Below, in pieces: positions 24,339-36,898 of a DNA stretch of 64,000 nt (the stretch's first letter is position 1; each line of letters starts with the position of its first letter). The notes beneath the pieces were generated by a model that was not told where the DNA came from, searched no databases, and was given only the letters and a program-made list of their open reading frames with translations. The position numbers and the translations under genes are program-made. Source of the DNA: Pithys albifrons albifrons (Eukaryota; Chordata; Aves; Passeriformes; Thamnophilidae). The stretch lies in NCBI RefSeq assembly GCF_047495875.1, contig NC_092497.1, forward strand, positions 67,688,992 through 67,752,991, read 5' to 3'.

Positions 24339-25674
24339 TACAGAATCTCAGAATGGTTGGGGTTGAAAAGAGCTTCTGGAGAATATCTAGCCCAACTACA
24401 CCTGCTAAAGCAGGTTCACCTAGAACGAGTTTCACAGGATTAAGTCCAGGAAAATGTATCCACAGGAGACTCCACATCTCTGGGCAGCTTGTTTCAGTGC
24501 TTGGTCACCTTCAAAAAAAAAAAAAATCCTCAGATTCAGGTGGTACTTTCTGTGTTTCGGTTTGTGGCCATTGAACCTTGTCCTGTCACTGGGCATCACT
24601 GAAGAGAGTCTGATCCCATCCTCTTGGCACCTGCCCTTAAGATATTTGTACACTTTGATAAGATCCCTGTTCAATCATTTCTTCTTTGGGCTAAACTGGC
24701 CCTGATCCCTCAGGCTTTCCACCTAAGAGAGGTGATGCTTCAGTCCCCTAATCATCTTTGTAGCCCTCCCTTGCACGCTCTCAAGTATGTTCTTGTCATT
24801 CTTGAACTGGAGAGCCCAGAACCAAACACAGTACTCCATGTGAGGACTCACCACGGCTGAGCAGAGGTGCAGGATCACTTCCCTTGACCTGGTTACAATG
24901 CTCTCCCTAATGCACCCCTGGATACTATTCGCTTTCTTGGCCATCAGGACACACTGCTGGCTCATTGACAGCTCTTTGCCCACCAGAACCCCCAGGTCCT
25001 TTTCTGCAGAGCTGCTTTACAGCAGATAAACCGCAGCCTGAAATGGTGCCTGACATTATTCTTCTCCAGGTGCAGGACCCTGCATTTGCCTTTGCTGAAG
25101 TTCATTGGGTTCCTCTCCACCCAACTCTTTAGTCAGCCCAGCTTTCACTGATTGGCAGTAGAGCAGTCTGGGCTATCAGCCTTTCCTCTCAGTTTTGTAT
25201 CATCTCTAAACTTGCAAGAGAGGACACTCTATCCCTTCCTCCAGATAATTTATGAATAAGCTGAACAAGACTGTACCCAATACTGACCCGTGTGGAACAC
25301 TTCCTGCTATGGATACCTAACTAGACTCTGCAGCAACACGTTGAGCTCGGCCCTTCAGCCAGTTCTCAATCCACCTCACTGAGTTATCTAACTGCCCGTT
25401 TCTGGGCTTACCTATGAGTATATTATGGGAGACAGGGTCAAAAATATTGTTGAAGTCAAGGCAGACATCCACTGCCCTTTCCTCATCTCATGAAACAGTC
25501 ATGACATCACAGAAGGCAATCAGATTGGCTGAGAACAATTTCTCCTTAGTGAATTTATGCTGACTACTCTGAGAACTTTGATTTACTCCATAGACCTAAA
25601 AATGGCATGCCACAAGAGTTGTTCCATCATCTTTTCAGGCACAGAGGTAAGGCTGTCTGGCCTGTAGTTTCCTG
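24339..25674 (-). mobile_element. CR1 LINE (outer element), 3' part
   Basis: A minus-strand CR1 with its 3' end at 24339. On the minus strand, 24983-24723 encodes a decayed RT connection region: KKANSIQGCIRESIVTRSREV, then VVSPHMEYCVWFWALQFKND, then LESVQGRATKMIRGLKH. An A-run at about 24513-24526 interrupts the 3' region. The element is interrupted at TTCCTG (25669-25674) by a plus-strand CR1 and resumes after the second TTCCTG at 26200-26205. The combined outer element is about 1.45 kb and still 5'-truncated. Confidence 0.93.
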
Positions 25675-26199
25675 CACTGGTGCGACCTCACTTTGAGTGC
25701 TACATGAGTTTTTGGGTACCACAATATTAGAAAGATATTGAGCTCTTAGAGAGTGTTCAAAGGAGGGCAATGAAGATGGTGAAGGACCTTGAGGGGAAGC
25801 TGTATGAGGAATGACTGAGGGCACTTGGTCTGTTCAGCCTGGAAAAGATACTGAGAGGAGACCTCATAGCAGTCTAAAACTTTCTCAGCAGAGGAAGAGG
25901 AAGGGCAGGCACTGACCTCTTCTCTGTGGTGACCAGTGATAGAACCCAAGGGAATGACCTGAAGTTGTGTCAGGGAATGTTTAGGTTGGATTAGGAAAAG
26001 TTTTTCAGCCAGAGGGTGGCTGGGCACTGGAAGAGGCTCCCCAGGGCAGTGGTAACAGCACCAAGCCTGACAGAGTTCAAGAAGCCATTAGACAACAGTC
26101 TCAATTGCATGATGTAATTCTTGGGGCTGTTCTGTGCAAGGCCAGGAACTGGACTTTTATGATCCTTGTGGATTCATTCCATCTCAGCATATTCTGTGA
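25675..26199 (+). mobile_element. CR1 LINE nested in another CR1
   Basis: A plus-strand CR1 fragment of about 525 bp, inserted into the minus-strand CR1 and flanked by TTCCTG on both sides. It begins inside ORF2: GGTGCGACCTCACTTTGAGTG corresponds to the VRPHLE region. It continues through the GAGGGTGGCTGGGCACTGGAAGAGGCTCCCC block and ends with a CTCAGCATATTCTGTGA terminus. It belongs to the same CR1 group as the element at 35.4 kb: shared GGGCACTGGAAGAGGCTCC and ACCAAGCCTGACAGAGTT-type blocks. It must be younger than its host element. Confidence 0.92.
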
Positions 26200-26320
26200 T
26201 TCCTGGGTCCTCTTTCTTGCACTGTTTAAAGACTGGAATGATACTGCCTTTCTGTCAGTCCTCAGGCTCCTCCTATTTTCCATGACCTTTCAAAGATGAT
26301 AAAGAGTAGCTCAACAATTC
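26200..26320 (-). mobile_element. CR1 LINE (outer element), continuation
   Basis: The outer CR1 resumes here: TTCCTGGGTCCTC, then CTGGAATGATACTGCC and CAGTCCTCAGGC, then ATGACCTTTCAAAGATGAT. These are the antisense landmarks immediately 5' of the segment lost at 25674. The 5' truncation point is near 26320. Confidence 0.88.
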
Positions 26321-26991
26321 CAATTAGTGATATTAGGTTGAGAAAATTTTATAAACCTGAAAGATATTTGGAAACTGAGATTTGCTGTGTCTGTCTTGGG
26401 TTTCAGACAGTAACTTCTTATTTGAGCTTATGCTCAGTTTGAGTACAGAGTATCATAGATTTTCAGACATGCCCATCTTCCATTTATAAGTTTTCCAGGT
26501 CATTTTAGCCAACAGCCCAATAAATATGATGTTGTCATTGTTGCTGTAAGAATTTTCAGGATTTGTAAAGTTAAACTTGTTTTGGACTACCTTGATCCCT
26601 GGTTTAGCTTGTTAAGCAGGAATATTGTCTAACCATCAGACAACTATTAGGCACTTCGTTTTGGCTTTCACTGAGCCTTGTACTGCTGTATTATAGAACT
26701 ATAATTATTATTTATATATCTCTAAATATTAATAACAACCAGAATTCTGTGTGGGATAAACTATCTGTCACCCTAACAGTAAAATGCAGTGTACAAGAGT
26801 ACAGGCAAGGATGGTTAACACAGGTTTTGAAAGTACAGGCACATGACATCAGAGTAGGGACCAGGCTACAAGAAACTCACAAATTATCATTAAGCACGCA
26901 TGAAACAAATGCAACTTTGGGAGCTGGATAAAAACACTTTTAGAGACAACAAAGAGCACAAAAGCAAGTATTCAGCTTAAGAAAAGCATGT

Positions 26992-27033
26992 CATATGTAG
27001 TCAATCATTCATATAGTCAATCATTCACATAAT
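26992..27033. repeat. short tandem repeat, about 17-19-bp unit
   Basis: CATATGTAGTCAATCATT is followed by CATATAGTCAATCATT and a partial third unit starting CACATA. Two and a half imperfect copies. Confidence 0.75.
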
Positions 27034-28570
27034 GTAAATGCAAGATATAATACTGAATTGCAAACCAATGCAGAACAACCAAGTTAGTAGATTGCAGGAC
27101 CAAACACGTAAAAATTGTCTCAGGTGAATCCAAGAGTAAGAAGACACAACCCCTCTGTTAGTACAAAACTTCGTCAGAGGCATGTCTTACTGACAGATCA
27201 CTGTGCTCTTTACACTCCAAGACTGAAATCATTGCCCATCATCCCTAAGAGCAGTGGAGAAATGATCATGACAGTCAAGAAACCACAAAGATATTTATGT
27301 TATTTGAAATTGGAAAGTGAATACAAATGAGGTCTAATAATTAGATAATGTGAACAATATATGTCAATATTGTTATGACTGGAGTAACAATAATTCTTTC
27401 ATTAGACTGTTAAGATTTTAACTATGCTAATAATAAATTCATGGCTTGCCTTGGCCTATATATAGTCCAGAAGTAGTAATCCACTTTCGAGCAGAATGCA
27501 GACAACCTACCAAACAATTTGGAAGGAATAACTTGGTAGCAACTGCTGCAGTTGTAGTTAGCAGTCTACACCATTACAATTCACAGCAACACATTGAAAA
27601 TTGAAGTAAGAGAATTTAAAACAACTTGAATATTATTTCTAATCAATCCAGCTGAAGTTATACTGATAATTCACTAATTCTATTTGAAATATGAGCTAAA
27701 GAACTCCTATATAATGTTGATTTGGTGTGTTATCAACTTGGAACAACAATCTATAGGTCTCGCTACACAAACTGTCATTTAGGTACAATTGTGATCTTAT
27801 ATAGGAACCCAAGTAAAAATAATAAAGGATACAAAATGTAACATTGCCACCATGAAAAAAAAAGCATAGCAGATTCATTCAACCAACAACAAATGGCAGC
27901 ATTTCTAGGACGTTCAGGTGGAAGCATGGCTGGTTAGTGCAATGACAAAAAGAAATTTATAGGAATAGTATCTTTGTAATACAAATGCAGAATGCATATC
28001 TAAAGAAAAAGAAAATTTGTAATCATGAATAAATAATTACAGTATTTTAAAATCTTTTTAAAGCCATTCGTAGTTGCCTGTGCTAAAGACGTCTGAAATC
28101 CCATTAGTTTTCATAAAGTGAAAACATCTGTCTTTCCTTATTCTTATCTATCATATATATACAAATACGAATCTTTCTGGAACATTCTAATTTTATTTCA
28201 AAACCACCTATTAATTCATAGATTATTATAGCCTATTACCACCTTAAAATTCAGCACTATGCTGTGTTGTATTTTTAATACCAAAAGGCTAGCATATAAT
28301 ACATCTGATCTATATAAACCAGTCTAAACTATACTTGCTGATATAATGACAAAATTTGCTTTATAAACACAGATGCTCTGTACTAAGAATAACATCTTAC
28401 ATCCAATGCATTGTAAACCTACATCAGCTTGTACTGTATTATAAAATGGCATAAATTTTTTATTAGTTCACTGAGAGGATATGAAATATACTTTTCTACT
28501 TAGACCCCAATCATTTCTTTGCTTAATTGCCCTGTAATGATTTGGAGAAAAACGAAACACATAAATATCA

Positions 28571-28650
28571 AAGTTTGGGGTTTGGTTTTGGGTTTTGTTT
28601 TTTTGGTGGATTTTTGGTTGTTTGGGTTTTTTTGTGTTTTTTTTTTAGCT
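28571..28650 (+). repeat. T/G-rich low-complexity tract
   Basis: T-runs broken by G-doublets and G-triplets (GTTTGGGGTTTGGTTTTGGG type), ending in a run of T. There is almost no A or C on this strand. Same compositional class as the tracts at 17.4 and 58.35 kb. Confidence 0.8.
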
Positions 28651-31600
28651 GAAGGAAGTATACTGTATATCAAAATGCTGTTAGCTAGACAGTGACCTTC
28701 AGTAGAATAGATAGGAGTACAATATAAAAGCATTGACTTTTTTGGTTGGTAAAGTCTCTGATCATGAACTCACTGAAATCAATGCAAAGCTGTTCCTCTA
28801 ACTGCAGTCACAGCAGTTCTGCCCCTCTAACTCCCTGCAAAGGAACCAGATTAAAAAAAAATATGATCACATTTGTATGAACATCCTTTTTTATTTCATG
28901 GAAGCCTGTAATAAACAAAATCCAATAAATGACATATAACTGTCTGCAGAAAGAATGTTAAAGAAATTAAATGGAGACAGGAGGGCAAGACATGAGTTTC
29001 TACAGATTTACAGTAGCATAACTGATAAAAGAGTTTATTTCACTTTGTCCATACTGTTTATCTGCCTGCCATATGGCTTTTTGTCCTATTTAGCAATCAC
29101 AAGCAGATTCAGTAAATGTCTTGTTCTAGTTCTTGCAAAAGAAACTGTACTGCATGTATATTTTCACTATATGTTTCTAACTGGATAAGGAAAAAAAAAT
29201 CTACCAGGCATGTTACTAAATCGTTTCTGATACTGATATTAAAAAAAATAGGAGAAATAAAACCACAAAAATACAGAGTTGCAAAAATGTACTGCAAAAA
29301 TAGCTTATAAATTTACTACCTGTAATGTAAAGTCCTTTCTCTGAAGTACTGTACTTAAAAAAAAAAACCCAAAACATTTTTAGCTGATTATGACCTATAT
29401 CTCTTAAAATCAAAGTGTAAAACATTCCACCTCTGCAAACTGTACTGCAACTAAATAGAAAAAATCCAACACTCACTATGCTGCTAGGGGAATTAAATGG
29501 TAAAATGCAAAGGATGGCCTCTTCCCACTCCCAGAAATACATCACACAAGACCACAATGCTGAATTTCCAAATTTCAGATATATCTGATACTATAATTTT
29601 ATGAAAAGCATTTTTCTAGTTGCATAATGGTAAGAGGAGAGGAATCCTGAAGTTAAAAAAAAAAATTCTTCCTACAAAAATGTTAAAAGACTGAAAAGCT
29701 CACTCAGTCATGCCATATACAAACAATGTAGCAGAATAACATCAGTCAACACTCAGAAAACAATATAAATGCTATCTACTCAAGTGGAGAGAATCTTGTT
29801 AGATTCTACTAGATTTTTAAAAAAAAACAAATAAAAGATCATTATAGCCTACAATTCAGTAAATTCACTACAGGTGTCAGAATTACTGAAAGGAGATCTT
29901 CTAAGAACTTGCACAATATTTTTCCACAAATTACAGAATTAAAAGGAAGTAAATGACTTATTACCTTAGGAAGTAAACAAAACCAGGTAATGAGGTCTCC
30001 ATGAGTCTGTTTTACATACTAGCTAAGCAAATATTTTGGTTCTCTTTTCAAGTCAATTCTGTCACTACTTATCTGTCTCTGTTGCAAGTGCCCTACCAGT
30101 GTCCTGTATTTTATATCTGAGTGTATAATTAAAGATATATCCACCATAGTTGCCACAGTTATTTGGAGCATATAAAAAAAGGACTCTGTAATTTTTATGT
30201 ACTACAGGGCATCTACCAATCTTTGAACCAATATATTTCACATGATTAGAGAGTCTTAATAGGGGGAGAAAAGGCTAAACAGCTTACCGGAATAATGCAA
30301 ATGATCTTCAGCACATTGTTGACATTTATCAAAGTATTTAATGGTCAGCAACTGGGAATGTGTAACTTTAACATCACTTTACATCACAGCAAAGAAAAGA
30401 AAGTTGTGTGTATTACTGGATATTTAAGGAAACAGGCTTTAACTACTGAGTATCATGAATTTATCACAGAATAAGAAAGAAAGCAATACATTCCTCATTC
30501 CCTCAAGTCAGTTGGACTAAACTTTATATAGTAAGGTTTCCATCTTTCCTATTCTGAGTCAAGGGATTTTATTTTATTGAACCAGTTAACAGACATTTCA
30601 ACATACTGCTGAAAACACATTCTCGAACTTACCATGAGCTCTTGATAATCAAGATATTTCTTGCTCAGAAACAGTAAGAAAGATCACACAGATTTTGAAT
30701 CAAATCCTGTGCTGTAATGGGAGAGAAAATGTACAAAAGCTCTTTGTTGTTCTTTTTTCTGTCAGCCTTTGAGGAGACAGCAGCTGACAGCCACACATTG
30801 GTTGCAGAAAAAATAAGTGGAAAAAAAGGCATTATTTTCAGCAAAAGAATAAAAAAATATATAGAAAAGAAAGAAGCAGTACTATCTAAACCCTGATTCA
30901 GTGATGTCATAGTGCTTGTCAAAAAGGAATAGGCATTATCATTTCTATTTCACAGGCATTGAATTGTCCAGAATGAATGTAGACATCCTCATAAGGCACA
31001 GACATTGCTGGTACCCAGGGTTCATTGAGCAAGTCGCTGTGATGGCAGCATCAGTGATATAAATACACTTATCTGGATATTAAGACCTTTTCCTAAATGT
31101 CTAAATCACACCAGAATGAAAATTCTTATCTGAAGAATTAGGTACATGGACTTCACCCTATGAAGCCTATTTATTTTGTCTTAGACAGTTTATAAAACAT
31201 TTCTCTAGACAGAGATTTAGTTACCATGTGAGAAGTTTGTTCAGTCTATCACTCTCCCTGATTAAATTTCCAAGCAAACAGAGTTTAAGGATAGTGTAAG
31301 AATTCCTCACTTTTTTTTTTCTTTAAGCCCATGTAATCATCTTTTTTAACACAGTTTTTTCAGAGTGTAATAAGCCTTTCTTTCTGGCACAAAGTGATAT
31401 AGCCATCTTCCAGGCTTTCAGACCACAGTACATTTAAATACTACTAGTTCTCTGCTTGCCACAGTATTTATTCTTTGGCAGCAGATGAAATTAACATAAT
31501 GAAATATTTATATTGATAAGTAAGATCAAGATTTTTTTTGTTTAATTAAAAGGAAAGAAAGACCAAGCAAAAATTACAGATGACCACTTTGCTCTCATTG

Positions 31601-32200
31601 AGTGTGAATACATGAAGAAAGAAAAGATGAATGCTATTAATTTTTCAGGTTAAAGTCTTTTACCCAGGCCACATTTAAAGCTGAGTTGTACACAAAAGGC
31701 AATTTAAGAAATTCTTAAGAGGTCAGTGAGATATTTCAGCTCCAAATTCAAAAGTAAGTTTGGTTTCAAGAGCAAGTTTTTTCCCTGTTGGTAGGCTCAC
31801 ATAAATTTGAATCTAAGTCAGACTATATTATAAACATACGCAAACTTCTTCAGCAAAGTGTAATGATTCAGACTTCCCATTAAGTATGTTTCTTTTTTCC
31901 AAGTCTCTTTTACAAAACTATAAGAATAAAACACGTTGAAAAAAAATTCAGTCTCCCACAGATGTACAGAGGGAGAATTAGAAGGGCAAAACAAAGCTCA
32001 AGAGCTGAGATGCAGAGAGTTAATTAAATTAAAAAATATTAAAATATAAGAAAGAACAAAATGTAACAAAGAAAAAAATAAAACCTCTAAAAAGCAACAG
32101 TGATGCAAAAGATAATAATTGCTCATCACCCACCTTCCAAGGCCCAGCCACTCCCCACCAACCTTCCCCTACCCCCCAGTTTTATTGCTGAGCATGATGT

Positions 32201-32352
32201 CATTCACAGAATTGTCAAGTTTGGCAGAGACTTTCAAGATCATCTGATCCAGTTGTCAACACAGCACCACTAGAACCACCCCTAAACCATATTCCCCAAG
32301 TGCAACATCCAAATGTCTCTGAACACTTCCAGAGACACTGCCTTCCAGCTTG
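32201..32352 (-). mobile_element. CR1 3'-end remnant
   Basis: About 150 bp of minus-strand CR1 3' terminus: a CATTCACAGAATTG end, then TCAAGATCATCTGATCCAG, the ACCACCCCTAAACCATATTCCCCAAGTGCAACATCC block and TTGAACACTTCCAGAGAC-like sequence. Diverged, with no coding potential left. Confidence 0.82.
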
Positions 32353-35300
32353 AAATATAAATACCAAAAGAAGTTGAAAGAACAACTACAATTCAGACTT
32401 ACTAGAATACTATTATAAAACAATCAGCCCTTATTTCCATGGAAGATAAATGTTATTAGCTGGGTGTTACAGACCCATCCATCAATGCAATATACACTTA
32501 GAATCAAAGATGAGGGTTTTTTTTTTCAGCACAGACAGTGCTAGAATGTAGTATCATTAAAAGAAACTGTAGGCATTTTTCAGAATTGACAAGAAAGTAG
32601 CAATTTTTCATTAATTACTGCATGCTTTTGAGAATTTTTGAATGAAGCAGATGAGGCATATTAAAATATTACACTAATAGCAAAACAGGAAAATTTTTAT
32701 AACAGCTTTTTTCAGTCACAGTGCCTGGAAATTTATTGAACAGCTATAGCACCCTGAGGCACTCAAAAATAAATGATAACTGAGTTTGGTTAAGTCTAAT
32801 GTTCCTGTGAGGGATGAGTGTAGAGTTATGAAGGAGGCACATTTATATGCATGTCCTACAAAATACATCTTTGGCAGAAGCAAGCTTCTGTGATATATAT
32901 TCCTTCTCAAACTGCATGACTGCCTTTGGTCCTTGTTTACATTACACTCTTCTATTCATTCCTTCTTTTTTTCTTTTTTTTAAGCCTGCACACAATGTAA
33001 TTAAATAATGATATAAAAATACACAACTATACAGTGATAATTGATAAAATTCTAATTATGACATTGAAAGAACTATTTTACTATTTATCATATTAATATT
33101 ATTAAATGTATTGGAAGGGGTTCAATAGGACTTGGGGATAGAGGAGAGTACTCTTTCTCACTTCAGTGCAGTCCTCATATCTGGGGCACAGCTATAGACC
33201 CCATAGCTGAAAGCTGCTGTGTGCAGATGCACTCCTGCAAAGCTGGCATAGTGGCCTGCACATAAAGTTCTGTCCCCACAGGATGTCAATATCTCTAGCT
33301 GTGTGTGCATTCTGCTCTACACCTACTCTTTCAGGAGAAAGAAGAAGGCAGGATGAAGGAACAACAGAAAAAGGAAAGACAAAGGGAAGGAAAATGACAG
33401 CAGAGGGGAAGGGAAAGCAGGAGCAGAAGGGAAAAAGGAACAGAAACAGGAAGGAAGGGCAGTACAGTCAGAGCTCTGCATGCATCCTAGTCTTCCTGGA
33501 ACTTGTCGCCTGTTCTCAGGGTCAGATATAATGCACATGTCCAGCTCTGCATCAAATAGCCTCAATGTGGGCATATCCTTTATTCATTTAGGAGTTGCTT
33601 GTGAGCACAGCCTCATCATGTTGTCCTTGCCTGATCTTTAGTCCTCCCTATGCCAGGTCACACATCTCAAGAGCACTTTGTCTCAAAGGCATGACTTCCT
33701 GGCTTGATATTAGACTTGCCCCATTACTCTGGATTGCTGGTTAACCCACACCACTGTCACAGACCTGTTCCATTCCTCTGGTTCAGATACTGGGAGATGA
33801 AACCCTTCTCTCTGCCCTGTTGCAATGCTCACTCTTCCTAACTCCTCTCACAGACCATAGTCTGTGCTTGCTGCATTTGCTGCACCAGTTTTAGTCCCTC
33901 CCCAGTGCAGGTTGTGAGGACGTGGAAAGAAAAAATAAAAACAGTCAAAGACATACAAGTATAGTCAGCATATAGTATGATATAAGATTGTCATAGTAAT
34001 TAAAGTGGTGCAAAACTTGCACCTAGAATTACAATATTATCATAATATCATAGTGATGCCTGTCACTGGGCTGTGACCCCCCCAAAAAAAAAGAAAAAAC
34101 AACCAACAAAAACCCAGGAGCTAGATAATGTTTTATTTAGCTTAATCTTTTCCCTTTTAGTTCAGAACAGTGTACTGAAAAAGAAGAAAAAAGTCAGGGA
34201 TGTAAAAATATACATGAGGATAATTTAAAATGCAAAGTGCCATAGTTTTAATAAAATACATATGGCAATAGATAAGACAACTTTTTACAATATAGTAAGC
34301 ACATGAAAATGAATTGCTGAACAGGTGCAGTGAAAGGAAATATCTATTAGAAAGTCAATTGGAAGGTCAAGATATCAATTAAATGGTTAATAAGCTATTT
34401 CTGGAAAAATCAGACAACTGCATTTTACAGAAACTCTCAGAATACGAGCTAGAAAATAGGTCACAAAGCTGAAGAAGCAGAAGGGTGACCATGATGAATT
34501 CTAAAAATCACAGTCAATCCCAGTATTATTTGTTTGCTTTTTATGTAAGCTGAAGCTTAACTAATGTTATTGTATCATACTCATCAGCAATTAAAGATGG
34601 CTATTCATTTCTGGCATATAACTGCCAGCAAGATGCAATACTAGCTCTAAAGCAATTATTCCCTCTGTGATGAGAATCTTGCTATGGCACTAAGCCACAT
34701 CACTTCCTGTGCCTTTTCTTTTACAGTCTGCTGGATAGCCGATGTAACTATGAGAAAATATATAGCCAACTTGTCTACTACAATGCCAGATAAAAGAAAA
34801 CTTGGGAACAATTTTTGCTTTGCTTCTGTAAAATCTTCAGGTAACTGGTTAGACTTTTTGTATCAAAAATTTGAAAGAGTTCTGCTATCCATTCGCATGG
34901 ACAAGGTCTTTGGGCTGCAACCTACAGTTCCCCAGTTATGTTTAGTTAGGTCTCCAAAGACATGTAATACATCTTGTCCTATACATCATGACAGGATGAT
35001 AGTGATTCAAAAGAAACTTCTTCAGAATAGAGAATGCTTTGTTCTATGAATTTTCCAGAACAGCATTAGTCAAATAGACCTGTGTTGATGAAAAGTGCAC
35101 CTCAAACAGTATCAGAACTCTAGCAATAACCATAAAAATATGCCTTTGAAAGTGTAAGAATAGCACATTTTTTATGCTACCCCATAGGGTTTTCCCAGCC
35201 CTAGTATTATCAGTTCGTGTGATTTCCAGAGTGCGATGTTAATTATGCAATAATCTCCAGTTAATCTCTTCTCTGAGTTCTCATTCCATTACTACTCAAA

Positions 35301-35446
35301 TATATGTAAACATTCTGCACTCACAGCATCAATGTGCGCATCCAGTTTGCAAAGCTGTAAAGACTTCCAGAAGTATATCTTCTTTTGCATGAAGTACCAC
35401 AACCTTTTGTTTTAAACCAGTCTCCTTTCCACATAATTTGGGTTTC
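32353..35446. other. unassigned DNA with a GC-richer block
   Basis: Mostly AT-rich. The segment 33110-33930 is clearly GC-richer than its surroundings and contains a GA-rich tract, but I recognise no gene, LTR ends or LINE motifs in it. The block 34684-35049 has a 121-codon frame discussed in the findings. Confidence 0.45.
33333..33461 (+). repeat. GA-rich polypurine tract
   Basis: About 130 bases, nearly all purine on the plus strand, of AGGAA, GGGAA and GAAAGG units with occasional C and T. Polypurine tracts of this kind can adopt triplex structures. Confidence 0.75.
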
Positions 35447-36641
35447 AGAGAATCACAGAATATGCCAAGATGGAAGGAACCCACAAGGATCACCAAGTCT
35501 CATTCCTAGCCCTGCAGAGGACCACCCCCAAGAGTCACCATGCACCTGAAACTATCATCCAAACACTTCTTTAACTCTGTCAGGCTTGGCGCTGTGACCA
35601 CTGCTCTGGGGAGCCTCTTCCAGTACCCAGCCACCCTCTGGTTCAAGAATCTTTTTCTAACACCCAGCTTAAGCCTCCCCTAACACACTTTCATGCCATT
35701 TCCTCAGGTATTGTCCCTGGTCACCACAGAGAAGAAGTCAGTGCCTGCCCTTCCTCTTCCTCTCCTAAGAAAGTTGTAGACTGCTATGAAGTCTCCTCTC
35801 AATATCTTCTTCAGACTGAAAAGACCAATTGCCCTCAGCCATTCCTCATACAGCTTCCCCTCAATGTCCTTCACCATCTTCATTGCCCTCCTTTGAACAC
35901 TCTCTAAGAGTTTAATATCTTTCTAATATTGTGGTGCCCAAAATGGCATGCAATATCCAAGGTGAGGCTGCCCCAGTGCAGAGCAGAGTGGGACAATCCC
36001 CTCCCTCGACCAGCTGGTGATGCTGTGCCTGCTGCCCCCAGGGCATGGTTGGCCCTCCTGGCTGCCACGACACTGCTGACTTATATCCTACTTGCCACAG
36101 GTCCCTTTCCATGGCACTGCTCTCCAGCATCTCATTCCCCAGTCTGTCCGTAGGTCTGGGGTTGCCCCATCCCATGTTCTGAATCTGGCACTTTCCCTCA
36201 TTGCACTTCATATGGTTGGTGATTGCCCAGTCCTCTAATTTGTCAAGATCTCTCTGCAGGGCCTCCCTGCCTTCAAGGGAGTCAAAAGCTCCTTCCAGTT
36301 CAGTGTCAACTGCAAATTTGCTCAGTATCCCTTTCAGTCCTGTGTCCAAATCATTTATGAAGATGGTGAAGAGCACAGGGCTCAAGATGGAGCCCTGTGA
36401 AACCCCATTAGTGACAAATCTCCAGTCTGATGCTATACCTTTCACTGTTACTCTCTGTGCTCTGCCCATGAGTCAATTGCTCACCTACTGCATGACGTGT
36501 TTATCCAGCTGTGTGTTGAACATTTTGCCCAAAAGGATTCTGTGAAAGACAATATAGAAAGCTTTACTGAAATCCATAAAGATGACATCAACTGGCTTTT
36601 CATGATCAACTAGGTGCATTACCCTGCTTGTTGCAAAGAGG
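35447..36641 (-). mobile_element. CR1 LINE with decayed reverse transcriptase
   Basis: The best-preserved CR1 in the window, about 1.2 kb, minus strand, 3' end at 35447. A 185-codon frame (36469-35912) holds RT palm motifs: GVSQGSILSPVLF at residues 22-34, INDLD at 38-42, and LSKFAVDTEL at 49-58. The last is the catalytic FADDT block with the first aspartate of the pair changed to valine, so the enzyme would be inactive even if expressed. The EALQRDLDKLEDWA block follows. Downstream frames shift, and the 3' end carries the GAGGCTCCCCAGAGCAG and CAAGCCTGACAGAGTT blocks. It is truncated 5' of the palm at about 36641. Same subgroup as 25675-26199. Confidence 0.95.
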
Positions 36642-36898
36642 CATTAAGCAGTCTACTCTTTTTTGCTCATGATTCTACAGACTATTTTCTATCTCTTTTA
36701 GCCATTTTTCCAAACTGATTCGTCCTAATGCTTGCAGCTGTACCTAAAACACTAGTTCCAGTCCATACTTTTAATTATACATGTTGCTTTTCTCTGCATC
36801 TTTTTTTTTCCATTTTTACAAATTCTTTTTTGAAACAAGCAATCAGAACTCCTCCCATAGTATTCAAGCTGTAGCAAACTGTGGATTTATGCAGTTGT
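36642..36898. other. AT-rich spacer
   Basis: Short T-rich spacer between the CR1 and the SINE. No features seen. Confidence 0.5.

Larger units (their letters stand above)
26321..32200. other. AT-rich unassigned DNA, about 5.9 kb
   Basis: No gene or transposon recognised. Small items: an imperfect tandem repeat at 26992-27033, a T/G-rich tract at 28571-28650, and A- or T-runs near 29195, 29357 and 31312. The block 27100-27330 has an open frame of 71 codons without any domain signature. Confidence 0.5.

Noticed and set aside
36201..36545. 114-codon plus-strand open frame
   Set aside because: It is the antisense shadow of the CR1 reverse-transcriptase frame at 36469-35912.
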